A stretch of 64,000 bases of DNA from Chlorobiota bacterium (GTDB lineage: Bacteria > Bacteroidota > Ignavibacteria > OLB7), in the NCBI GenBank assembly GCA_028287785.1, contig JAQBOZ010000028.1, positions 248,001 through 312,000 of the forward strand, read 5' to 3'. This document shows, piece by piece, positions 42,835-55,300 of the stretch. The notes under the pieces are model-generated. The model saw only the letters and a list, made by a program, of their open reading frames with translations, did no database searches and was not told the origin of the DNA. Numbering within the stretch: position 1 is the first letter of the stretch; every line of letters begins with the position of its first letter. The position numbers were made by a program, and so were the translations under genes.

Positions 42835-44133
42835 GTGAAGGATCGCGTCGAAGTCCGCTCGCTGAAGGATCATGTCGGGGAAGAGGTTACGCTCGGAGGC
42901 TGGTGCTACAACTCGCGTGGCAGCAAGAACGTGAAGTTCCTGCAGCTCCGCGATGGAAGCGGCACCGTCCAGTGCGTGTTCGGGGGAAACAGCGCGCAGA
43001 ATAACGCGTTCGAGCGGTTCGATGAGATCACCCAGGAAACAAGCCTCTATGTCACCGGCGTGGTGGTGAAGCATCCGAAGAAGGAGGGCGTGTACGAGAT
43101 CGACGCGCGCGATTTCGAGATCATTCAGGTGGCGGTCGATTACCCGATCACCCCGAAGGAGCACGGCATCGACTTCCTCTTCGACCGGCGGCACCTCCAT
43201 CTCCGCTCCTCCCGGCCGCACGCCATCATCCGCGTCCGCCACAGGATCATCAAGGCCATCCGCGATTATTTCGACTCGCACGGCTTTACGCTCCTCGATT
43301 CGCCCATCCTCACCGCCAACGCCGGCGAGGGGACCAGCACACTCTTCGCCACCGATTACTTCGATCTGGGAAAGGCCTTTCTGGCGCAGACCGGGCAGCT
43401 GTACGGCGAGGCCGGGGCGATGGCGTTCGGCAAGGTCTACACCTTCGGGCCGACCTTCCGCGCGGAGAAATCGAAGACGCGGCGCCATCTGACGGAGTTC
43501 TGGATGGTGGAGCCGGAGGTGGCGTTCATGGACCTGGATGGGGATATGAACCTGGCCGAGGATTTCATCTGCTACGTGGTGGAGTGCATCCTTGCCGATT
43601 GCCGCGAGGATCTTGCGACGCTGGAGCGGGATATCGCGAAGCTGGAGAGCGTCCGCAAGCCCTTCCCCCGCGTCACCTATACCGAGGCGGTGGAGATCCT
43701 CCGCAGGAAGGGACGGGAGTTCGAATGGGGAGATGATTTCGGCGCCCCGGACGAGACGATGGTGAGCGAGGATTTCGACAGGCCGGTGATCATCACGCAT
43801 TACCCGACGGTGATCAAGGCGTTCTACATGAAGCGCGATCCCGACAACCCGAAGGTGGTAAAGGCGATGGATGTGATCGCGCCGGAGGGATACGGCGAGA
43901 TCATCGGCGGGTCGCAGCGCGAGGATGATATCGATCTGCTCCGCGAGCGGATCGAGCATGAGAAGCTCCCGATGGAGGTGTTCGAGTGGTATCTCGACCT
44001 CCGGCGGTACGGCTCGGTGCCGCACGCCGGGTTCGGCATGGGGCTGGAGCGGATGGTGGCGTGGCTCTGCGGCCTTGAGCATATCCGCGAGGCCATCCCG
44101 TTCCCCCGCACGCTCGCGCGGCTCACGCCGTAA
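42835..44133 (+). CDS. asnS: Asparagine-tRNA ligase
   Basis: 432 aa, GTG start. N-terminal OB-fold anticodon-binding domain ('EVTLGGWCYNSRGSKNVKFLQLRDGSGTVQCVF'), then a class IIb catalytic domain: motif 1 'RHRIIKAIRDYFDSHGFTLLDSPILT', motif 2 'TFGPTFRAEKSKTRRHLTEFWMVEPEVAF' and motif 3 'GFGMGLERMVAWLCGLEHIREAIPFPRT'. Asn-type specificity is supported by 'NAGEGTSTLFATDYF' and 'SGDGAP'-like spacing, as in bacterial AsnRS. It is not the asparagine synthetase-type cyclase expected for the lasso cluster. Confidence 0.94.
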   Translation: MKDRVEVRSLKDHVGEEVTLGGWCYNSRGSKNVKFLQLRDGSGTVQCVFGGNSAQNNAFERFDEITQETSLYVTGVVVKHPKKEGVYEIDARDFEIIQVAVDYPITPKEHGIDFLFDRRHLHLRSSRPHAIIRVRHRIIKAIRDYFDSHGFTLLDSPILTANAGEGTSTLFATDYFDLGKAFLAQTGQLYGEAGAMAFGKVYTFGPTFRAEKSKTRRHLTEFWMVEPEVAFMDLDGDMNLAEDFICYVVECILADCREDLATLERDIAKLESVRKPFPRVTYTEAVEILRRKGREFEWGDDFGAPDETMVSEDFDRPVIITHYPTVIKAFYMKRDPDNPKVVKAMDVIAPEGYGEIIGGSQREDDIDLLRERIEHEKLPMEVFEWYLDLRRYGSVPHAGFGMGLERMVAWLCGLEHIREAIPFPRTLARLTP

Positions 44134-44199
44134 CCGGCGGCCGTCCACGGCCTCCCGATGGATCGTTCCAGAATCTACAGTATTCCATATAGTCTCGTC

Positions 44200-44712
44200 A
44201 TGGCACTCCAGACCGTTCTCTTCTCGATCCTCGCCGCGATGGCGGTGATCTCCGCGCTGATGGTGGTGACCCGCAAAAGCCCCATCTCCGCCACGATGTT
44301 CCTTGTGATGCATTTCATGACGCTCGGCGGGCTCTACCTGACGCTCCATGCCCAGTTCATGGCCGTGATCCAGGTGCTTGTCTACGCCGGGGCCATCATG
44401 GTGCTTGTGGTGTTCGTGATCATGCTTCTGAATCTCGGCAAGGAGGAATCGCTGAGCGACAGGGTAACGTCGCGGGAATCGATCAGCGTGGGGCTGGCGA
44501 TGATCCTGGGGGGCGTAGTGATCTACGCATTTACGCGGGGGCTCCATCCGGCGTCCACGGTGGCAAAGGAGATCGTAAACCGGAATGGAACGATCGAGGC
44601 GGTTGGAAAGGCGCTCTTCACGACCTATGTCTTCCCGTTCGAGATGGTCTCCATGATCCTCCTGGCCGCCGCCGTCGGCGCCGTGGTTCTGACCAAGCGT
44701 CATCTGGCCTGA
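44200..44712 (+). CDS. nuoJ: NADH-quinone oxidoreductase subunit J
   Basis: 170 aa from ATG 44200; the frame opens at 44158, but the membrane helix starts here. Five hydrophobic helices; family pattern '[74 protein letters not shown]' is diagnostic of NuoJ, a membrane-arm subunit of complex I. '[11 protein letters not shown]' is the pi-bulge helix linked to coupling. It is followed 77 bases later by nuoK. The other nuo genes are absent from the window. Confidence 0.93.
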   Translation: MALQTVLFSILAAMAVISALMVVTRKSPISATMFLVMHFMTLGGLYLTLHAQFMAVIQVLVYAGAIMVLVVFVIMLLNLGKEESLSDRVTSRESISVGLAMILGGVVIYAFTRGLHPASTVAKEIVNRNGTIEAVGKALFTTYVFPFEMVSMILLAAAVGAVVLTKRHLA

Positions 44713-44789
44713 GCCCGGCCCCCCTTACCGGCCCGGCGGCCGATCGACTTCGAACGGTCAACGAATCATTCTCTTTTTCCTCTGCAGCT

Positions 44790-45098
44790 ATGCTTTCGCT
44801 TCCCATAGAATATTATCTGGTGCTGAGCGCGGTGGTCTTCCTGATCGGCATGGCCGGCGTGCTGACCCGTCGCAACGCGATCATCATCTTCATGTGCATC
44901 GAGCTGATGCTCAACTCCGTCAACCTGACGCTTGTCGCCTTCAGCCAGTATATGGGTGATATGGCCGGGCAGATCCTGGTTCTCCTGGTGATGACGGTTG
45001 CCGCCGCCGAGGCCGCCGTGGGCCTTGCCATCGTCCTCTCGCTCTTCCGGAACAAGCAGACCGTCTACCTGGACGAGATCAACCTTCTGAAGTGGTAG
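44790..45098 (+). CDS. nuoK: NADH-quinone oxidoreductase subunit K
   Basis: 102 aa, three transmembrane helices. Conserved pattern: '[43 protein letters not shown]' with the essential Glu in 'MCIELMLN', and '[21 protein letters not shown]' with the second conserved Glu. It carries part of the proton path of complex I. Its end overlaps the GTG start of the next gene by 7 bases. Confidence 0.95.
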   Translation: MLSLPIEYYLVLSAVVFLIGMAGVLTRRNAIIIFMCIELMLNSVNLTLVAFSQYMGDMAGQILVLLVMTVAAAEAAVGLAIVLSLFRNKQTVYLDEINLLKW

Positions 45099-46189
45099 AC
45101 GGCCCCCCCCTGAGTCCCCGCCGCTCCGTCTGGATCGGCCGGATCAGGATCATCGTCATCGTGGCGATCATCGGGTTCGCCGTCTGGTACATGCTGGCGC
45201 ACACCAACCGCGACGATCTTCTCAACGGGCTTGCAACGATGAACACCGGCTGGGTGCTGGCCGGTGTCGGCGCGACGCTGGCGGCGCATCTGGCCCGGAG
45301 CATCCGCTGGCGTCTGATGATAGCCGAAGGAAACACCATCCGCCTGTCCAATGCCTTCTCCGCCACGATCATCGGCTATATGATGAACAACATCATCCCG
45401 CGCAGCGGCGAGGTGGCGCGCCCCTACGTCCTCTCCCGCAGCGAGTCCCGGCCGATGGGGACGCTCCTGGGGACGGTGCTGGCCGAGCGGGTGATCGACG
45501 GCATCACGCTGGCGATCATCGTGGCGGCGCTGATCGTGGCCGAACCGGGAAACTTCGACAGGATCTTCGCCGGCTACAGTCGTGGCGGGATCATCGCAGC
45601 GGTCCTGGTGCCGCTTGCGCTGGTGATCGGGATCATCGTCGTGATGGTGCGGACGCGGCTGGGGGAGCGGGCGATGGCGGCCATGGTGAAACGGCTTCCG
45701 CCCCGCATCGGCGGGAGGATCAGGACATTCCCGGAGGATTTCCGGGCGGGAATCGCCGTCAGCGGCTGGAAGGGGGCGCTGGGGCTGATGGGCTGGACCA
45801 TCGCCATCTGGACGGGATATCTGCTTGCCATCTACTGCTCGTCGCTCGCCTTCGGGTTCGACCGGCTCTACGGTCTGGGGCTGGCCGGCGCCCTCCCGCT
45901 GCTTGCCGTGACCGCCATCGCCGTGGCGATTGCCCCGACGCCGGGCGGATTCGGCGTTTACCACGCCCTCTGCTTCGCCGCGCTGACGGTTCTGTACGGC
46001 GTTCCGGCCGGGAAAGCTGCCGCGTTCGCGGCGGTGGCACACGGAGCGCCCTATCTGGTCGTCATGATTACCGGCTCGCTCTTCTTTTTCCGCGAAGACC
46101 TTTCCTTTGGCGACACCTTCCGCCGGGGCATGGCATCTACCGCCCCGCGGCCCGCCCTGACACCGGACGACGACTCCCCACGGATCTGA
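45092..46189 (+). CDS. Flippase-like (LPG synthase TM-region family) membrane protein
   Basis: 365 aa with about eight hydrophobic helices. '[26 protein letters not shown]', '[28 protein letters not shown]' and '[31 protein letters not shown]' match the lysylphosphatidylglycerol synthase transmembrane-region / flippase-like family (TIGR00374), which moves lipid-linked molecules; no soluble transferase domain is present. It overlaps nuoK by 7 bases, which places it in the nuoJK transcript, an odd partner. The substrate is unknown; a role in lipid or glycan translocation with the Wzc-type kinase downstream is possible. Confidence 0.82.
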   Translation: MVDGPPLSPRRSVWIGRIRIIVIVAIIGFAVWYMLAHTNRDDLLNGLATMNTGWVLAGVGATLAAHLARSIRWRLMIAEGNTIRLSNAFSATIIGYMMNNIIPRSGEVARPYVLSRSESRPMGTLLGTVLAERVIDGITLAIIVAALIVAEPGNFDRIFAGYSRGGIIAAVLVPLALVIGIIVVMVRTRLGERAMAAMVKRLPPRIGGRIRTFPEDFRAGIAVSGWKGALGLMGWTIAIWTGYLLAIYCSSLAFGFDRLYGLGLAGALPLLAVTAIAVAIAPTPGGFGVYHALCFAALTVLYGVPAGKAAAFAAVAHGAPYLVVMITGSLFFFREDLSFGDTFRRGMASTAPRPALTPDDDSPRI

Positions 46190-46315
46190 GCCGAAACGGG
46201 GCTCCCGACATCTCTATACTATCTTCTGAATTTGCTTTGCCCGTCCCCCGGGACAGGGATATATTGCTCGATGGGGTCGTGTAGCTCCCATGCATCGTAT
46301 ATAATTCATGCTCCT

Positions 46316-48871
46316 ATGAAGACTTCGAACAACGGTTCAGGACCGGATGATTACGGAAAGGGATCGCCCTATGGAAACGGCGATTCGGGTCGCGGACAGT
46401 CCAGCCGCGCGCTCGCCCGGCGTTCAGGTTCGCTCGGCTCCTTCCGTCGCCAGGGGTCGATTCAGGAGGCGAACATGATCCCCTCGTCGCTGATCGAGCA
46501 GCAGGAGAAGCGCCGGTTCAGCTTCGGCGACTACATGGGGTTGCTCTGGCGGGGAAAATGGATCATCCTCTGCTGCATTATCGTGGCCGGCGTGGCCGCG
46601 GCGTACTACACCTATTCCCAGCCGTTCGTTTACAAGTCATCGCTCCAGATCATCATCAATGAGCAGGACCGGAACATGTCCCCGCTTCTCGGAAGCGAGA
46701 CATGGTACTGGCAGCCGCCGGAGCGGGTGCTCAAGAAGGAATTGCAGATCCTGACATCGCAGCCGATCCTCCAGCAGACCGCCGAGCGGCTTATCGCGCA
46801 GCGCTATCTGGACACCATCAAGCGGGATACGGTGATCCCGGTGGTTGTCTCCAGCGAGCGGGCACTGGGCGCGCGCCATGTGCAGGCGACGCCGGAGGAG
46901 AAGCAGGCGGCGCTGGCAACGCTCGTCGCCAGCAGCATCCGTGCGCTTATCACCTTCCGGCCGTCGAAGGAGGCGGATATCATCCAGATCGTCACCCTGG
47001 CGGGCGATCCGAGGGAGGCGGCGCTGATCACCAACGTCTACGCCCAGGTCTACGCCCAGGACAACCAGGAACAGAACCGCTCGAAGGCAAAAGCGGTGAA
47101 GGATTTCCTCGCCGAACGGCTGAAGTCCACGCGCGACTCGCTGAGCAAGCAGGAGATGGATCTGCGGAACTACCAGCAGGGGAACAGCATTCTGGGAATG
47201 GGGGAACAGACCACCGATCTGATCAGCGCCAACTCCAAGCTGGAAACCGACGCGGCGGAGACACAGATCCAGATATCGACCATCGCCAAGAAGATTCAGG
47301 AGTCAAAGCGCCAGTACAGGAACTACGATTCCACACTCCCCGCCGAGATATCATCGGCCGTGCCGCTGTATATCGAGCAGATGCAGCGGGAGCTGACGCA
47401 GCTCGATGTGGACGAGCAGTTGATCAAGGCGACCAACCAGGCGCGCGCCAGCGAGGAGTGGTATCAGAAGGAGATCCGGAACCGCGATGAGAAAATCCGC
47501 GTGCTCCGCGAGAAGCTCTTCACCGAAGTCTCGAAATACAAGGCGTCGATGGTCAACTCGATGGGGAGCGGCACCAAGGGGGATGGGAGCTCCACGTCGG
47601 CGCTCGGGGTGCTCCGGCAGCAGATCTTCGATGACGAGATTCAGCATCAGGCGCTTCAGGCGAAGCTCTCGGCCATCACCGGAAAGCGGGCGGAGATCCA
47701 GGGAAAGATGTCGCAGGTGCCGGGGCAGATGCTGGACATGGAGCGGCTTCAGCGGGACAAGGCGGGGTTTGAGAAGATCTACATGCAGCTCAACGAGGAC
47801 TACAACCGGAAGGTGCTGGAGGAGCAGTCGGTCTTCTCCAGCGTCCGTCTGCTGGAAACCGCGCAGGTGCTCCCCTCCCCCATCAGCCCGAACCGTCCCG
47901 CGGATATCGCCACCGGCTCGTTCGCCGGGCTTGGCCTGGGGATCGGCATCGTGCTGCTGATAGCGTTTATCGACACCACGATTCATACGCCGGAGGAGCT
48001 GGAGAAGAACGGCTTTGTGATGCTGACGGCGATCCCGACGATCCGCAGCGACATGTTCGACACCAACGCCGTGCGGGAGGATATCACCGTTACCGGCAAG
48101 GTGTCCCCGCATCTTATAACGCAGGTCAACCCGAAATCGCCGGTGGCGGAGGCGTACCGATCGCTCCGAACCGGCATCCAGTATGCATCGATCGAGGAGG
48201 CCACGCGGACCATCCTGGTCACCAGCTCGACGCCGCAGGAAGGGAAGTCCACCACGTCGGTCAACACGGCGATCGTCTTCGCGCAGAGCGGATCGAAGAC
48301 CCTGCTGATCGATTGCGATCTCCGGCGCCCGATCGTCCACTCCGTCTTCGGCATGGCGAAGGAGCCGGGGCTGGTGAACTGCCTGATCGGCAGCGTCCCG
48401 ATCGACGAGGCGGTCTATCACACGATGATCCCGAACCTGGATGTGCTCGCCTCCGGCTCCATCCCGCCGAACCCGTCGGAGCTGCTCGGCTCGCGACGGA
48501 TGCGCGATCTTCTGGATGAGCTTCGCCTCCGGTACGACACGATCATCCTGGACTCCCCCCCCACCGCCGCCGTTACCGACGCGGTGATCCTCTCCACGCT
48601 CGCCGATATCACCATCGTGGTGGTGCGCGCGCACAAGACCAAGCTGGAATTCCTGGAAAAGACCAGGACGGAGCTTGAACGGGTCTTCGTCTCCCCGCTC
48701 GGCGTGGTGTTGAACGATTTCGATGTATCCCAGAGCTATGGTTCCGCCTATAAGTATTACCGGTACTACAAGTATTATGGGTACTACGGCCAGTCCACCG
48801 ATGCCGGCAGCCGGCGGAAGCAGCGCCGCGCCGACGCCGTCCGGAACCTTCCACCGGCCGATGGAGTCTAG
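46316..48871 (+). CDS. Wzc-type polysaccharide biosynthesis tyrosine autokinase
   Basis: 851 aa from ATG 46316. A Gly/Ser-rich N-terminal tail leads to the Wzz/chain-length domain with two transmembrane helices ('IILCCIIVAGVAAAYYTYS' and one near 47900-47960) around a long periplasmic coiled coil ('ERLKSTRDSLSKQEMDLRNYQQ'). The cytoplasmic BY-kinase domain has Walker A 'VTSSTPQEGKSTTSVNTA' (about 635-650), Walker A' 'TLLIDCDLRRP' and Walker B 'IILDSPPTA'. The C-terminus bears the Tyr cluster YGSAYKYYRYYKYYGYYG, ten Tyr in 18 residues, for trans-autophosphorylation. It controls export and chain length of capsule or exopolysaccharide. No polymerase or export porin gene is adjacent. Confidence 0.9.
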   Translation: MKTSNNGSGPDDYGKGSPYGNGDSGRGQSSRALARRSGSLGSFRRQGSIQEANMIPSSLIEQQEKRRFSFGDYMGLLWRGKWIILCCIIVAGVAAAYYTYSQPFVYKSSLQIIINEQDRNMSPLLGSETWYWQPPERVLKKELQILTSQPILQQTAERLIAQRYLDTIKRDTVIPVVVSSERALGARHVQATPEEKQAALATLVASSIRALITFRPSKEADIIQIVTLAGDPREAALITNVYAQVYAQDNQEQNRSKAKAVKDFLAERLKSTRDSLSKQEMDLRNYQQGNSILGMGEQTTDLISANSKLETDAAETQIQISTIAKKIQESKRQYRNYDSTLPAEISSAVPLYIEQMQRELTQLDVDEQLIKATNQARASEEWYQKEIRNRDEKIRVLREKLFTEVSKYKASMVNSMGSGTKGDGSSTSALGVLRQQIFDDEIQHQALQAKLSAITGKRAEIQGKMSQVPGQMLDMERLQRDKAGFEKIYMQLNEDYNRKVLEEQSVFSSVRLLETAQVLPSPISPNRPADIATGSFAGLGLGIGIVLLIAFIDTTIHTPEELEKNGFVMLTAIPTIRSDMFDTNAVREDITVTGKVSPHLITQVNPKSPVAEAYRSLRTGIQYASIEEATRTILVTSSTPQEGKSTTSVNTAIVFAQSGSKTLLIDCDLRRPIVHSVFGMAKEPGLVNCLIGSVPIDEAVYHTMIPNLDVLASGSIPPNPSELLGSRRMRDLLDELRLRYDTIILDSPPTAAVTDAVILSTLADITIVVVRAHKTKLEFLEKTRTELERVFVSPLGVVLNDFDVSQSYGSAYKYYRYYKYYGYYGQSTDAGSRRKQRRADAVRNLPPADGV

Positions 48872-48894
48872 AGAAGCACGGTTCCCCCGCGGAA

Positions 48895-48930
48895 CATCGG
48901 GCGCCCGTCACTCCATGACGGCGCCCGATG
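48895..48930 (+). terminator. Terminator-like hairpin after the tyrosine autokinase gene
   Basis: CATCGGGCGCCCGTCA pairs with TGACGGCGCCCGATG around CTCCA, with one bulged C. It starts 23 bases past the stop. No T-tract follows. Confidence 0.6.
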
Positions 48931-49325
48931 GCATGAGGCCGCCGATAAAGGGGATGGCGTTTTACACTGCATGGCCGGCTTCCGGCTTTGTATGCTTGTA
49001 ACTCCCCGCGGGAGCGGTTTATCGTTGTCGGGAACCGCTGTAAAAATTTATCTTGTGACGCTTACACCAATGCACTAGACCGAGGCTTTTATCGCTCATT
49101 AGTTACTATTGTTGCCCAGTTCCCCCATGATATCCGAATTTCGGGCCCCGCGCGGAAGCGCGTGGAGACCTGATGCCGTAGCCGGCCTGTTCGTTACAAA
49201 CACCGAGCGGGGTCGTTTATAGGAGCACGGCGCTTATCTCCCCGCGTGGAGTGGCGGCGGTTCGGAGTATCCCACGGCATCATCTGGCATATGTAGTTCT
49301 CTCTCACTTTCGAGATCCTTCTGTT
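48931..49325 (+). other. 395-bp upstream region of sprA
   Basis: No gene is supported. It is locally more AT-rich at 49030-49110 than its surroundings, which may mark the sprA promoter. No confident promoter boxes can be named. Confidence 0.35.
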
Positions 49326-52300
49326 TTGAGCGATAGATTTACGCTTCCCGAGACTCCTCTCCTGCGTAGCCTCTGCCTGGTTCTACTCTTCCTGGCGGTG
49401 GCATCCCATGCCCACGCGCAGCCCGATACCGGGCGGGGAAGCGAGCCTACACCGGTGACACCACGTTCTCCGCTTTCGCCGTTGAGCGAGCCATTTCCGT
49501 ACTCCGCCTACAGGCATTCCGTGGAATTCGATTCCACCTCCGACTCCGTGCATCTTCGCGAGGAAGTGTTCGGCGTGGGGATTGGACAGCCGCAATCCCT
49601 TTCGCTGGATGATTTTCTCGCGCAGCGCCGCCGGGAACAGGAGCGGGAGATGTGGGAGCAGCGGGCGGCCAACTATTCGCTGGGCAAGGCCCCGGTGCCC
49701 CCCAAGGACGCGCTGGACCAGCTTATCAACAACGGAACCACATTCGAGTTTCCGATTCCCCAGGGCCTGTCAACGATCTTCGGCGCGCCGACGGTGAGCA
49801 TCAACGTCAACGCCGCGGTCAACGTCTCGGCGGGATGGCAGATCGACAACAACAACCTGACATCGATCAACGCCATCGGCTCATCGCAGTCGGCGCCGTT
49901 CTTCAATCAGAACATCACGGTTTCCGCGTCCGGCAAGGTTGGCGACAAGCTGAAGCTGAACGCCGATTTCGACAACGGCCGCTCCTTCGATTTCGATAAC
50001 CAGTTGAAGATCGCGTTCGGCGGCGGCCCGGAATCGGATGACGATATCATTCAGGGGGTGGAGGCGGGGAATGTCCAGCTCAACACGCCGAGCACGCTGA
50101 TCGGCGGAGCCCAGGCCCTGTTCGGCGTAAAGGCGAGCTTCAAGTTCGGCCCCCTGCTCCTTACCACGATCGCATCGCAGAAGCGGGGCGAACGGAAGAC
50201 GGTGACGGTATCCGGCGGATCGGTGAAATCGACCATCTCCATCAAGCCGTACGAGTACGCGCCAAACCATTTCTGGCTCGATACCGCCTACAAGCGCTTC
50301 TACGACATCTACTACAGCGGAATCCCCCCGACAGCCACGCCGGAAATGCAGCGGTACACGATCAAGGATCTTGAGGTGTACGAGCAGGTAAAGGATGGCG
50401 CCATCGCCGGACAGTTTCAGGCGATAGCCTATGCGGATCTTCGCCCTCGCGGCAGCGGCTATTCCCCCGAGATGCGGAGCTATCCCACCATTCCCCCCCC
50501 CGCCGGAAGCGTGGCGCAGGGCTCGTTCAAGAAACTGGATCTGGGAACCGGCTACGAGTACGATCGCGTGCTTGGCACACTGACCATCAAATCGCTCCAG
50601 CAGGATAAGATCTACGCGGTGGCCTACACCACCGACAAGGGCCAGGAGGAATACGGCGAGCTATCGAACACGCGCAGCGATTCCTCGAAGCAGCGCGCCA
50701 TCCTGAAGCTGGTCTATATCAACAATATCCAGCCGCAGTTCACCACGCTCTGGAACCGGCAGATGAAGAACATCTACCAGCTTCAGGGCGTCCGCAATGT
50801 GGACCTCCAGAACTCGCATGTCAGAATCACCTTCGGCATTCCGCCGGATACCAGCGAGGTGCTGAAGAGCGCCGGCGGCGCGCGCCTGGTTACAGCGCTC
50901 GGCGTCGATCTCTATAACAGCGCCAACGACGCTCAGCCGGATGGCGAGTTCGATATCCGCTCCCAGTTTTTCTTCGATCCGATCAAGGGGGAGATCATCT
51001 TCCCCTCCACCGAGCCGTTCCGCAAACAGCTTCGGAAGTCCCTTGGCGTCAACGCCGAGCCGTACGTCCTGAATTCGATCTACGACGAGACGCGCGAAAC
51101 CGCCCGCCGCGACGCCACCGTGAACGAGTACACGATCGGCGGCGAAATCGCCGGGGCGGGTGGAAGTAAAATCCCCCTCAACGCCTACGGCATCGCCCCC
51201 GGCTCCGTTCATGTTACAAGCAACGGCGAGCTGCTCCGGGAGAACGAGGATTACAGGGTGGATCAGACGTTCGGCGAGGTCACGCTCCTCTCCCCCAAGG
51301 CCCTGAGCGGCACCGGCAACGTGGTGGTGGAATACGAGCAGAACGATTTCTTCACCACCGCGGTGAAAACCCTGCTGGGCGTCCGCGCGGACTACGATCT
51401 GTTCCACAAGCGGAACCTGACATCGAAGATCGGCATGACCTTCATGCGCTACTCGCAGTCGATCCAGACCAACAAGGTGCAGATCTACTCGGGCGATGAG
51501 CCGACCACGAACATGATGCTCGGCTTCGACGGAAGCGTGGAGTACAAGGCGAACTTCCTGACCAAGGCGATCGACGCGTTGCCGCTGATCGATACCAAGG
51601 AGCCGTCAAACCTCCGCCTGAGCGGCGAGTGGGCGATGGTGATGCCGAACCCGAATACCAAGGCGAGCCTGGTGGCGAGCGATCTGGGAAAAGGCGCCGC
51701 CTATATCGACGACTTCGAGTCGGGAGCAAAGCGGCAGATCCAGCTCAGCACCAGCTATACCTACTGGCATCCGGCCAGCGCGCCAGTGGATTCCTCGATC
51801 GGCCCCGATGAGCTTTCCCGCGTCGGCCACAAGGGACAATTCTACTGGTACAACCGCCTGCCGGCCGTCACGCCGATCAAGGAGATCTGGACCAATCGCG
51901 ATGTCTCCCTCGAATCGCAGAAACAGACGGTGCTCGATCTGATCTTCGATCCATCCCACCGCGGCATGTACAACCCGAACTTCGGGTTCGACAGCGGCGC
52001 CGTCTCCCCCGATTCCGTCTGGGGCGGCATGATGCGGAGCCTCTCCTTCTATACGACCAACCTGGACGAGGAGAACATCGACTACATCGAGGTGACGATG
52101 AAGGTGGATACCTTCGGCACCAACTCGAAGATGTATATCGACCTGGGACAGATCTCCGAGGATGTGATCCCCGACCAGCAGCTCAACACCGAGGATGGCA
52201 TCACCGCCACCAACCCCCAGCGTGACGATATCCTGAACGAGGGGGAGGATGTGGGAATCGACGGCATGAACAACGACTCCGAGCGCGTGTTCTACCACAG

Positions 52301-55300
52301 CACGCTGGATGATCCCTCGGGGGATGATTACGCGTCGTACACGGACGTGGGGACGAAGAACGTGGACAACTACCGCGACTACGTCAAGGTGGATGGGATG
52401 GAGAAGAACGTCGGGCAGGAGCGCGGGCCGTTTCCCGATACCGAGGATCTGAACGGCAACAAGGGGCTCGATCTGGATAACACCTATTTCCGCTACGAGA
52501 TCAACCTGGACCCCGATCCCCGGCGCAACCCGCAGATCGTTGGCGGCGGCGACAACCAGAGCGGCTGGCGCCAGTATCGCATCCCGATCCGCACCGGATA
52601 CAGGAAGGTCGGCGATCCCTCCTTCGCCAACGTGCAGTTCGCCCGCATCTGGTTCAAGAGCCCCGGCGCCGTCCGCGTCCGCATCGCCGAGATGAACCTG
52701 GTCGGCAGCGACTGGCGCGATCTGAACGCTCCGGCCGACAGCAGCGCGCACGATCCGAAGCTGAACATCGCGTTTGTGAACGTGGAGGACAACGCCGATC
52801 AGCCCGACTTCTACACGATCCCCCCCGGAGTGCAGCAGGAGCATGAGTATTATTCCGATGTCCTGAAGAACGAGCAGTCGCTGGCGATCCAGGTGAACGG
52901 GCTGGACCGTGGCGAGTCGCGCGGGGCGGTCCGCGTCCGTCCGCGCGCGTTCGATGTCTTCAACTACAAGCAGATGAAGTTCTTCCTCCACGGCGGCGGC
53001 GACATGGATGACGCGCAGACGCCGGGGGCGCCGGCCAAGGTGATCGCCTTTATGCGTTTCGGATGGGACTCGCTGAACTATTACGAATATCGCGTTCCGC
53101 TGCTCCGCGGCTGGAACGAGTACGTGGTCAACTTCAACGATCTGGCCGCCATCAAGCAGGCGATCCCGCTCAGGAAGGATGGCTCCGGCAAGAGCTTCTT
53201 CCCGATCGCCGATCAGCCGGGAAATCAGTTCGCGCTTCGCGGCGTTCCATCGCTTACCCGCATTCAGTTTATCGCGTTCGGCGTGGAGAACAACGCCTAC
53301 CCCGGCGCGCTTACCACCACGATGTGGGTCGATGAGCTTCGCGCCGTCGGGGCGGAGGATTCGCAGGACTGGGCGGCGACCGTGGCCGCCGATGCCAAGC
53401 TGGCGGATCTTGGGCGCATCAGCTACAACGCATCGCGCTACAACCCGAATTTCCATCGTCTGGATGAACGATTCGGCAACCGCGTGGAGACCACGAACTG
53501 GGCGATCAACTCCACATTCCAGCTTGAGAAATTCCTCCCCGGACCGCTGAAGGAATCAACCATACCGTTTGTGTACAACCACGTGGAGCGCGTCGAAAAG
53601 CCGCGCTACGTGTCGGAGTCCGACGTTGAAGTGGACGCGGCCGTGCGGCAGATCGAGAACTCCAACGCGCCGCCGGCCGAATCGAGCCGTCGTGCCGACA
53701 GCCTTCGCACGGCCACGCAGACGCTTCAGGTGAAGGACGGGTTCTCCTTCTCCAACTTCCGTCTCAAATTCCCCGGCAAGGGATGGGCGGTGCGCGATAT
53801 CTTCAATCGGTTCACCTTCGGCTACAAGTATGATCAGACGCGGGAACGCTCGCCGCTGATCGAACAGCGCTTCAACTGGAACTGGGACGCCATCGGCAGG
53901 TATGCGGTGGATATCCCGCAGAACTTCGATATCCAGCCGTTCAAGAAGGTGTTCGAGACCACACCGATCCTGAACTTCTGGAAGGACTTTCGTATCAATT
54001 TCCTCCCGAGCCAGTTCTCCGCGAACGCGGAGGTCTATCGCGAGCGAACCATCGAACAGCTTCGCGACGTGGAGGTGCCCAGCCCGGTGCAGCGCGATTT
54101 CCACGCCATCCGCGGAACCGCCTTCACCTGGCGGATGACCGAAGGGGGGCTGATCAACCTGACGACCGATTACACGCTCGATACCCGCAGCTCGCTGACC
54201 CATCTGGAGACCGACCCGGATGGACAGCAGCGCACCGCCAGGGAGATCTCCAAGGAGCTCTTCTTCAAGGAAGGGCGCATCTTCAACTTCGGTCGCGATA
54301 ACGATCTCCAGCAGAGCATCAGGTTCAGCACGCGCCCGCGCATCCCCTTCTTCCCCGATGCCGATCGCTACCTGACCCCGTCGGCAAACTACACGGTGAA
54401 GTATAGCTGGAATGACCAGCTTACGCCCACCGTGACGCCGGGAAGTGTGACCAAGACCGCGCAGTGGGCAAGCACGGCGACGCTCGGCATGGATATCCGC
54501 CTCTCATCGATCGGCAACGCCATCTTCGGCGACTCGCCGAACGGCAAGGTGGACAGCACCGAGGGGATCATCACATCGATCCTCCGCTATCTGATCAAGG
54601 TGCCGATCCTCGACTTCCAGAACCTCCGGTTCGGCTACACGCAGGGGAATACATCGAAGAACCCCGGCGTGGTCGGCTCCACCGGCGTCTCCAACCTCTG
54701 GGGACGGACGCTCCTCTTCCGCTCGGAGTCGCCGGACTTCGGGCCGGGAACGGCATACCAGCTCGGCCTTACATCCGATCCGCACGGCACGCTCGACTTC
54801 GGGCTGGGATCGGCGTTCCCGTTTATCCATGTGACCAAGCATCAGGGGATTCGCGCGCCGAACATCCCCATCCAGCAGGACAACTTCTCGCAGAAGAACA
54901 ACCTGACCGCGTCGACCGATCGGACGCTCTGGCCGGGGGCGACACTGGCGCTGAACTGGAGCGTGGACTGGGGATATAATCGGAACGTCCTGATCTCGAC
55001 CGACGGCAACGGCATCGTCACCGAGACCAGCCCGAATGTCACGGGGAACCTGACGCGCTCCTATCTGAGCCTTCCGAACTTCCTCTTCTTCAGCGTGTTC
55101 AACAACGATATCGACGGCGTGGTGAACACCTACGCTCAGAAGAAATCGCAGATCCCGCTGCCGACGCTGGCCGGCGGCACGGCGGCGGATTCGGCGGCGT
55201 ACAACCTGGCGACGACGACCTACAACAAGCAGATCACCGACCTTCTCTCGACCACGTTCGAGCAGCAGCTGGAAGCGCTGAACTGGCTCCCCGGAAACAT

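Noticed and set aside
42835-44133. asnS considered as the missing lasso cyclase
   Set aside because: It has the OB fold and class II motifs of asparagine-tRNA ligase, not the AsnB-type ATP-dependent synthetase fold.
46216-46300. Bacteroidota-type promoter (TTTG-N20-TATATTG) upstream of the tyrosine autokinase
   Set aside because: The match to TAnnTTTG is partial, and such short patterns occur by chance in AT-rich spots.
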